From an uncultured SAR324 cluster bacterium (GTDB taxonomy: Bacteria; SAR324; NAC60-12), in NCBI GenBank assembly GCA_902562015.1, contig CACERX010000027.1, forward strand, positions 1-20,796: DNA of 20,796 nucleotides. The letters run 5' to 3'. Of this stretch, positions 15,103-20,796 are shown piece by piece (positions within the stretch are counted from its first letter, which is position 1; every line of letters starts with the position of its first letter). The translations under genes were made by a program, and so were the position numbers. Below the pieces are notes generated by a model. That model was not told where the DNA came from and did no database searches. It saw only the letters and a list, made by a program, of their open reading frames with translations.

Positions 15103-18051
15103 TCACTCAATTGTAATATCGATTTGAGCCTCTGCAATCATAAAAAAAGTTTTACGTAAAATACCGGCTACCTTCAGATAATATCTACCTGCAGGCAGAT
15201 GCAAAACAACTTTATTGTCCTGATCAGTATAGTAGGTATGCCAGTGACTGCCTTCTTTGCGTAATTGAAATGTAGCAACCCCTTCATTTTTCAGTACTAG
15301 TGATTTTTCAAGATTTAAATTCAATGTCCCAAAAGGAACTTCATTTGACTTATCTTCAACAGACCGTGAAATTTGTGCAGATGGTTTTGGAGCAATGTTG
15401 TTTATTATCCTGTCAATTTCTTCAAAAATCCTAATTTGAAATTCTTTTTCAGGTAATTTCATGAACTCATCGTAGTTTATCAAGCCTGGAGTTGAGCTAA
15501 TCTTTTGCAGAAACTCAACAGGGAAACGTAGATTTCTGGAAACATCTGAAAGCTCAAATTCTATGGTTTTGCCATCACAGTTTTGAAAATTCAAATTTTG
15601 TCTATTTCCACCGCGCAGATATGATTGATCAAAGATCTCAATCCTCAATTTTTCAAACGTGTTCCGGATATCCAAAATAGGCATATAGTCATAACGATTG
15701 TGGTCTAGTTCCGCAAACATTCCTGCCATGACTATCAGCTTCAATGCAGTAATATCTTGATTCATTATAGAGACCTTTGTCAATGCATGATAAGCAGCTA
15801 AATCATGAGGAACAGAATTTAATATCTGCAATGCAAGATTTCCCATTGCTGTAAATTTTCCGCAGGTATTTTTTGTTTTTAACAACAGATTCAGCTGGCT
15901 TTGCTGCTCAGAGTGCCCCTTTGAAACCTCGGTATTTTCTGATACAGAATAAGCACTTAATTCTTCCGCAGTCATCTGCCATTTTTCTGTTTCATCCAAG
16001 TCATCAAGATTAATCAGGACTTGTTCGGATGAACTTTGATCTGACTCTGAATCCTGCATGCCTACTACATTTTTTTCGACACCATAAGCATCTGTGGCAT
16101 AATCATTCGCTAATTCTGGAATTCCGGTTGGGAAGTTCAGAATAGAGATATCATTTGTGAGGTTGCTTAATGCAATCAATTTACCGTCAGGACTTAGCGC
16201 ACCTGAAATAAGTGGCGTGTTGTCTCCATGTAGAATTCGTAGCATTTTTCCACTCTTTACTTCCCATAAGCGCATTGTTTTATCTTTGGAAATTGAAATC
16301 AATGCTTTCCCATCGCTGGAAAACATTACCTGGCTTACAATGAACTCATGCCCTTCTAAATTCAGTATCGGAGTTTTTAAAATCTCAGGTTTAATGCTCC
16401 AGATATAAATTTGATGATCCTGACCTCCGCTTGCCAGTAACCTTCCGTCAGGACTAAATGCCAGAGTTGTTACAGGTTTATTGTGTTTAATTAGCTTAGC
16501 TATTGGCTCTCCCGTCGGGTATTTCCATAGCATAACTATAAAATCTCCCCCGGCTGTAGCAAATTGTTTTCCGTCAGGAGAAATTGAGGTAGCCAGAATT
16601 TGTGAAGAGTGGCTCTGGCGATACTGCATGGGTTCACCTGAATCCAAGTCCCAAAGCACCCATTGTCTGTCTGATCCTCCAGAAAGCAAAACAGGATCTT
16701 TAGAATGATAACTAAGCGCATTTACTTTGCCTTTATGAAATCGAAACCTGTTCAGATGGCTCCCATCTTCAGTGCTCCAAATAATAATGGAACTGTCTGC
16801 ACCTGCGGTGGCAAAACTATTACCATCAGGAGCAAATCGGGCATCCTGAACCCGATGGCTGTCCATATTAATTATACGGAAATCGTTTTTTGAATCTACT
16901 TTCCAGATCCGTACAGTTTTATCTGATGATGAACTGATGATAAACTTATTATCATCTGAAAAATCTAGCGTTTCTACAGATCGCTCATGGCCACGAAATG
17001 TTTTCTGATAAAGTGAAGTCCCATATTCCCAAATTTGAACTGTTCCATCTTCCAAACCAGTGATAATCCTCTGACCATTACTGTCATACCCAATACTTAT
17101 AAGCGCATGTTCAGATTTGTTTATGGTATGCAACTGAGAACCCGTAGACAAGCTCCATGTCTCAAGGCTACCGCCTGCAGTTACTAAAGCAATTTCATTT
17201 CGTAAAGGATGGATGCTTAAATCCGTAATCGAATCATTGATTTGAATCTCAAATTGTTGTTTTCTTACTCCCCAATCCCAAACAATCAACTTTCCATCCT
17301 CAGAAGAAGATACAAATAAATCCCCCTTCAGGTTAAAATCTACAGCAGTAAGGGCTTTTTTGTGATGTGGAAGTTTAAATAGAAGCTTCATTTCTGATAT
17401 ATCTCTGAATTGAAGACTTCCATCTTCTCCTCCGATTGCGATAATATTTTCATGTGGATGAAAGGCCAGACTTTTTACGCTTCCTTTACTGGTAACCTTT
17501 GAAGATTTAAGAAGTTTGTTTTCATTAATGTCCCAAAAAATAACAGTCCCGTCCAGACTTCCAGAAGCTAGAATCGACCCTCCAGAATTCAGTGCAAGAA
17601 CAGAAACAGCACTCAGGTGTCCTCGTAGCACTGCCTTTGCTGTTGTCTGTCCAGTTTCCCAAATTCTGACTGTGTCATCTTTCCCCCCGGTTACGGCCAG
17701 TTTACCTGCGTTATGCAGTACAAGTGAAAGTGCATTATGTTCACGATTGTTAATAATACGTTCCCGTTTACCGTTTTGAGTTCTGTAAATTTCGAGAGAA
17801 GAACTCCCGGACAAGACAAGAGCATGCTGATCATCAGGTGAGAATATGGCATCTTTAATGGGTTTGTTCCCGATTTTTATACTTCGTGAAAGCAGATAGA
17901 CATTTTTATTAATTCCATTTACATCTTTCTTGGCAAAAGTATATTTAGGGTGACTTAAAAAAACTACGACTAAAATATATATAAAAATTTTGCTGTTCAA
18001 TAAAAGAAACATGCATTTAAAAAAATTATGTGAAAATATTTTGCTCTTCAT
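15103..18051 (-). CDS. Large exported WD40-repeat protein (two predicted seven-bladed propellers)
   Basis: From the ATG at 18051 this is a 982-residue protein; an upstream in-frame ATG at 18087 would add 12 residues that do not look like a signal. It starts with a signal peptide or membrane anchor (hydrophobic core KIFIYILVVVFLSHP), so the bulk is probably periplasmic or surface-exposed. About 14 WD40-like blades follow over some 600 residues, each ending in a W-D/W-x pattern such as TVRIWETG, GTVIFWDIN, KTVRIWKVD and MRLWEVK. That count fits two seven-bladed propellers. After them come an acidic linker, a helical region, and a C-terminal beta-rich part (LVLKNEGVATFQLRKEGSHW, then HLPAGRYYLKVAG). 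Propellers usually serve as protein-docking platforms. No enzymatic motif was seen and the partner is unknown. Confidence 0.85.
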   Translation of the reverse strand: MKSKIFSHNFFKCMFLLLNSKIFIYILVVVFLSHPKYTFAKKDVNGINKNVYLLSRSIKIGNKPIKDAIFSPDDQHALVLSGSSSLEIYRTQNGKRERIINNREHNALSLVLHNAGKLAVTGGKDDTVRIWETGQTTAKAVLRGHLSAVSVLALNSGGSILASGSLDGTVIFWDINENKLLKSSKVTSKGSVKSLAFHPHENIIAIGGEDGSLQFRDISEMKLLFKLPHHKKALTAVDFNLKGDLFVSSSEDGKLIVWDWGVRKQQFEIQINDSITDLSIHPLRNEIALVTAGGSLETWSLSTGSQLHTINKSEHALISIGYDSNGQRIITGLEDGTVQIWEYGTSLYQKTFRGHERSVETLDFSDDNKFIISSSSDKTVRIWKVDSKNDFRIINMDSHRVQDARFAPDGNSFATAGADSSIIIWSTEDGSHLNRFRFHKGKVNALSYHSKDPVLLSGGSDRQWVLWDLDSGEPMQYRQSHSSQILATSISPDGKQFATAGGDFIVMLWKYPTGEPIAKLIKHNKPVTTLAFSPDGRLLASGGQDHQIYIWSIKPEILKTPILNLEGHEFIVSQVMFSSDGKALISISKDKTMRLWEVKSGKMLRILHGDNTPLISGALSPDGKLIALSNLTNDISILNFPTGIPELANDYATDAYGVEKNVVGMQDSESDQSSSEQVLINLDDLDETEKWQMTAEELSAYSVSENTEVSKGHSEQQSQLNLLLKTKNTCGKFTAMGNLALQILNSVPHDLAAYHALTKVSIMNQDITALKLIVMAGMFAELDHNRYDYMPILDIRNTFEKLRIEIFDQSYLRGGNRQNLNFQNCDGKTIEFELSDVSRNLRFPVEFLQKISSTPGLINYDEFMKLPEKEFQIRIFEEIDRIINNIAPKPSAQISRSVEDKSNEVPFGTLNLNLEKSLVLKNEGVATFQLRKEGSHWHTYYTDQDNKVVLHLPAGRYYLKVAGILRKTFFMIAEAQIDITIE

Positions 18052-18156
18052 CTCGCATTCATATTTAATTAATTGTATACCATGCATCTATAAGAAGTTT
18101 ATGGTAAAAAACTTGGGCTTCTTGCAAATTAATGTTTACATATCAGATATCCAAAA

Positions 18157-18175
18157 AAATACATGCAATGTATTT
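18157..18175. repeat. Palindromic site between the WD40 gene and tatC
   Basis: AAATACAT (18157-18164), spacer GCA, then ATGTATTT (18168-18175) forms a perfect inverted repeat with 8-base arms. Its size and symmetry suit a dimeric DNA-binding regulator, and it lies between two divergent genes where it could control either or both. No regulator is encoded nearby. A/T-rich palindromes are common, so function is unproven. Confidence 0.45.
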
Positions 18176-18233
18176 ATAAAAAGACCAAACTGTTTTCTTC
18201 AAGGTTTATGATAACTATAGCAGATTAAAATTT

Positions 18234-19073
18234 GTGTTTAATTTAAAATTGAGAAAAAACCCTGACGATCAGATCAACGAGCATGAAGACCAAGAGCATT
18301 CAGATGATGTCCCTATGCCAATCACTTCGCATCTTGGAGAACTGCGTAGAAGGGTTGTTCGTGTAATTATAGTAATATTTGTTGTTTTCGTTGGAGCTAC
18401 CGTAATAGAGATGGAGCTAGACCAGCCCATTTTATCCGCCTTTCGATCACCATTAGATTTGCGAAACATTCCACTGGTTTTTATTCAGTTAACTGAGCCG
18501 TTTTTCACATATCTTCGTATCGGGCTATATACCTCCCTATTTCTAACATTTCCTTACCTGCTAGCTCAAATATGGCTGTTTGTAAGACCCGCACTGTATA
18601 AAAAAGAACGCAAAGCATTCTGGCCTTTTATGCTTCTTTCTTATCCTCTTTTTGTGGGTGGAGGACTTTTCGGATATTTTATTGTGATTCCCCTTGGATA
18701 TGATTTTTTCCTTGGTTTTGAGAATGAATTTACTCTACCAACCCTTAGTATGGCAAGTTACCTGTCGCTTACTATACACCTTTTATTTGCATTTGGATTG
18801 GTTTTTGAGCTACCCACAATATCCTTCATCTTAACTAGACTTGGAATACTGAACGCCAACTGGCTCCGGACAAACAGAAAATATTCCTTGGTTGTAATAT
18901 TTATAGGTGCAGCAGTATTGACACCTCCAGATGTTTTCACTCAAACCCTGATGGCCGGGCCATTGATTATTCTCTACGAAATCAGCATTCTCGTTTCACA
19001 AATGGCAGGACCCAATAAAGAAAAATCTGAGCAAACAGCACCAGGTGTAAAGGAACGGCAGACTGAAAAGTGA
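18234..19073 (+). CDS. tatC: Sec-independent (Tat) protein translocase subunit TatC
   Basis: TatC is the six-helix membrane core that recognises twin-arginine signal peptides and, with TatA/TatB, moves folded proteins across the inner membrane. The 279-residue protein has the N-terminal MPITSHLGELRRRVV (28-42), then QLTEPFFTYLRIGLYTSLF (85-103), the conserved FVRPALYKKERK loop (116-127), and helices through GGGLFGYFIVIPLGYDFFLG. The last part reads GAAVLTPPDVFTQTLMAGPL (225-244), as in other TatC proteins. The listed start is GTG and no ribosome-binding site is obvious. The ATG at 18315 would begin at the conserved motif, removing 27 acidic residues. tatA and tatB are not adjacent. It converges with the HAD gene. 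Confidence 0.95.
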   Translation: MFNLKLRKNPDDQINEHEDQEHSDDVPMPITSHLGELRRRVVRVIIVIFVVFVGATVIEMELDQPILSAFRSPLDLRNIPLVFIQLTEPFFTYLRIGLYTSLFLTFPYLLAQIWLFVRPALYKKERKAFWPFMLLSYPLFVGGGLFGYFIVIPLGYDFFLGFENEFTLPTLSMASYLSLTIHLLFAFGLVFELPTISFILTRLGILNANWLRTNRKYSLVVIFIGAAVLTPPDVFTQTLMAGPLIILYEISILVSQMAGPNKEKSEQTAPGVKERQTEK

Positions 19074-19152
19074 ACTTCATATAATACTTCTTTAAATTGA
19101 GAAGCAGCAGAAGATTCACAAACTAAAAATATTAAGTGACCAGTAATCCGTT

Positions 19153-19758
19153 TCAATAAAGCATATCAGTCAGTTCGTTAAGTGAACAGACACTGATATC
19201 TGCAAGTTCCGGCCATTCAAATCTTCCACTTGGATCAACATGAACTGTGGCGATCTCTGCCGCACGGCCCACTTGTAAATCGTATAGATAGTCTCCGACA
19301 ATAAGAGCCTCGTTGTTATAAACATTCCAATGATTCAGAAGCTTTTTTATGCCATTAGGTGACGGTTTTGGTTCTGCGCACCAGCGTCCAATTACAGATT
19401 CCCTTGTAAAATACTCTGACAATCCAAGGGCCTTAAGCGTAGTCCACGCATTCTCTCTGGTATTTAATGTAAGAATTCCAAAGATATAATTCTGGCTGTT
19501 AAGTATTTCCAGCAATTTTTTTACTCCCGGGGCAGGACTAGCTTTTAAAGCTAGTTTTTCTTCTATTTCCTGCAGCTTCTTTTTTTTATTACGAGACTCT
19601 TTTAAAGGGAGTGACTCCAATGTCTTGATTATAGGCTGTCCCTCTGGAATTCCCAACTCTTCCCGGATGGCATTAAAGTCGTGCACAGCAATCGTAAGTG
19701 TTCCATCAAGATCAAAAATCCAGTATTTTCGTTTTAATAAATGATGGTTCTTGGACAT
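19153..19758 (-). CDS. HAD-superfamily hydrolase (phosphoglycolate phosphatase-like)
   Basis: The 201-residue protein is a HAD phosphatase with all four motifs: FDLDGTLT (nucleophile D16 and acid/base D18), T97 in ILTLNT, K131 in AEPKPSP, and VGDYLYD (D156, D160) for magnesium. A small helical cap lies between the first two motifs (about 26-85) and includes a very Lys/Glu-rich helix (ESRNKKKKLQEIEEKLALKA). The arrangement resembles Gph/PGP-type phosphatases, but the substrate is not set by sequence. It lies 83 bases after the lipid-kinase gene on the same strand, so joint transcription is likely. It is cytosolic. Confidence 0.88.
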   Translation of the reverse strand: MSKNHHLLKRKYWIFDLDGTLTIAVHDFNAIREELGIPEGQPIIKTLESLPLKESRNKKKKLQEIEEKLALKASPAPGVKKLLEILNSQNYIFGILTLNTRENAWTTLKALGLSEYFTRESVIGRWCAEPKPSPNGIKKLLNHWNVYNNEALIVGDYLYDLQVGRAAEIATVHVDPSGRFEWPELADISVCSLNELTDMLY

Positions 19759-19841
19759 TATTTATACCGTAGAAATTTTAAATTGTAAGCTTAAGAAATG
19801 CATTCTATAAATACCTCATCACCTGGAACAAGCCAAAAATT

Positions 19842-20765
19842 TCAAATTAACAGCTTCAGAATCCTCGGTAGTACTTCAAAAGTTGCTTCCAGATATCCTG
19901 GAGATTCTCCGTCAATATCCAGAATAACCTGCTCCTCGCTTTTAGCTGTGAATTTGCGAACTTTTTGAAATAATACTTCAGGAATCTTTAAGTGTTTACC
20001 ATTATAAATTTTCGGAAGGTGCCAAAGAAATTTAGCCAAGCTTATTTCTTTCAGCATTAATAAATCAAGCATGCCGTCGTCAATTTCAGCTTCAGGTGCT
20101 GCCAGCATTGCACCTCCAAAATAACATCCATTTGCAATTAAGACCAACCTCGTCTGAATCTGCTGCTCCTGACCATCATCTATTTTAAATTTTACTGACT
20201 GGTTAGGATGAGTCAGCACAGTTTTTATTGTAGCCCACAAAAACAGTGGTGTCCCTTTTAAGAAGTTCGGTGGGCGATAGTTTTCGATACAGCGGTCTAC
20301 TGCTCCGCTCAGTCCAAAACTGGCAATGTTATCAAAATATCGCACTTGCTTTGTGGAATCTGATTTTGTGAATGTGACTTTTCCAACATCAATCTGACGT
20401 ACCTTTGCTCGCTTCAGGTTTTCAACTGCTAGCTTCCAGTTCGCGGGAATTCCTAGTGAACGCTGAAAATCACAACCTGTTCCGGTCATCAAAAAACTCA
20501 GTGAAGCATCACTGCTTACAGGTAAATCATTTTCAACAAAACCATTAAGAACCTCGTTCAGATGACCGTCTCCTCCAACTGCCACTATTCTGACTGCACC
20601 ATTCTCAAGTTCCTGACGGGTCAAATGTTTGGCATCACCACGGCAGTTTGTTTGAATTGATTTGAACGATCCAATGCTTTGCTTAAGTGCCGATTCAACA
20701 TTCATCCAAATCTTTGATGTTCTGCCGTTTCCCGCTTGGGGATTAACAATTACAACTGTTTTCAA
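19842..20765 (-). CDS. Diacylglycerol kinase-family lipid kinase (DagK/YegS type)
   Basis: The protein belongs to the diacylglycerol/sphingosine kinase catalytic fold. It opens KTVVIVNPQAGNGRTSKIW, the conserved N-terminal strand and loop. The nucleotide site follows at AVGGDGHLNEVLNGF, and MTGTGCDFQRSLGIP matches the usual G-T-G/A-N-D-F-A-R region. Two positions differ from the commonest form: His for Thr in GGDGT, and Cys for Asn in the GTGND motif. The C-terminal half (IANGCYFGGAMLAAPEAEID, then DGMLDLLML) is typical. There is no ATG. A TTG at 20765 gives MKTVVIV with GGTGGG five bases upstream, so I chose it; a TTG at 20783 adds six residues and an in-frame TAA lies just before. The lipid substrate is unknown. 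Confidence 0.88.
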   Translation of the reverse strand: MKTVVIVNPQAGNGRTSKIWMNVESALKQSIGSFKSIQTNCRGDAKHLTRQELENGAVRIVAVGGDGHLNEVLNGFVENDLPVSSDASLSFLMTGTGCDFQRSLGIPANWKLAVENLKRAKVRQIDVGKVTFTKSDSTKQVRYFDNIASFGLSGAVDRCIENYRPPNFLKGTPLFLWATIKTVLTHPNQSVKFKIDDGQEQQIQTRLVLIANGCYFGGAMLAAPEAEIDDGMLDLLMLKEISLAKFLWHLPKIYNGKHLKIPEVLFQKVRKFTAKSEEQVILDIDGESPGYLEATFEVLPRILKLLI

Positions 20766-20796
20766 TTTTTCCCACCAAAACAATTTTTAACAAAAA

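Noticed and set aside
15103..18051. DNA-level tandem repeats within the WD40 gene
   Set aside because: The repeats are visible only at protein level; the bases have diverged, so this is not a recent duplication array.
19074..19152. Terminator between tatC and the HAD gene (CTTC/GAAG near 19090-19105)
   Set aside because: The stem is only four or five bases with no T tract; it cannot be called a terminator.
1..20796. tRNA, rRNA, CRISPR array, insertion sequence or prophage
   Set aside because: No direct repeat arrays, transposase or integrase motifs, or tRNA cloverleaf features were seen on reading both strands.

Overview
The window is an AT-rich stretch of a Gram-negative, flagellated bacterium. 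It encodes a P-ring protein (FlgI), which implies an outer membrane, together with the CsrA/FliW pair, a short FlgJ without a muramidase domain, and an apparent UGA-decoded selenoprotein. This mix suggests a deltaproteobacterial-type lineage, possibly SAR324-like. That placement is inference; no rRNA or marker gene is present to settle it. Base composition was judged by eye, not computed.

Layout. (1) 1-1661, minus strand: a cystathionine beta-lyase-type PLP enzyme followed by a receiver-domain protein cut by the window edge. Its receiver domain has alanine where the phosphorylated aspartate should be. (2) 1662-3842: a 540-base spacer, scpB (plus), an unknown two-TM protein (minus) and, divergent from it, a membrane-anchored thioredoxin-like protein. 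The thioredoxin-like gene is interrupted by one in-frame TGA exactly at the first position of the redox motif (U-x-x-C). (3) 3866-11955, minus strand: a long collinear block in transcription order flgI, flgJ, [sigma-28 promoter and ~280-nt leader], flgM, flgN, flgK, flgL, csrA, fliW, rsmG, xth. The late-flagellar part has its own sigma-28 promoter inside the block. (4) 12364-14900: a small unknown protein (plus), then a CoxE-like VWA protein and a gamma-carbonic-anhydrase-fold protein (minus). (5) 15103-18051: a large exported protein with 14 WD40-like blades, read on the minus strand. (6) 18234-20783: tatC (plus), then a diacylglycerol-kinase-type lipid kinase and a HAD phosphatase (minus).

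How the genes fit together. FlgI and FlgJ serve rod and ring assembly. FlgM is the anti-sigma-28 factor, FlgN the chaperone for the hook-junction proteins FlgK and FlgL, and CsrA with FliW couples flagellin level to translation. A sigma-28-type promoter ahead of flgM fits the classical loop in which FlgM export releases sigma-28 and boosts late genes, including flgM itself. rsmG and xth appear to be housekeeping genes carried at the end of this unit.

The strongest unusual signal is the in-frame TGA at 3597-3599, best read as a selenocysteine in a thioredoxin-fold membrane protein. Secondary points are the degenerate receiver, the long flgM leader, the exported double beta-propeller protein, and an 8-bp-arm palindrome between the WD40 gene and tatC. 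I saw no tRNA, rRNA, CRISPR array, insertion sequence or phage gene, and no convincing rho-independent terminator.
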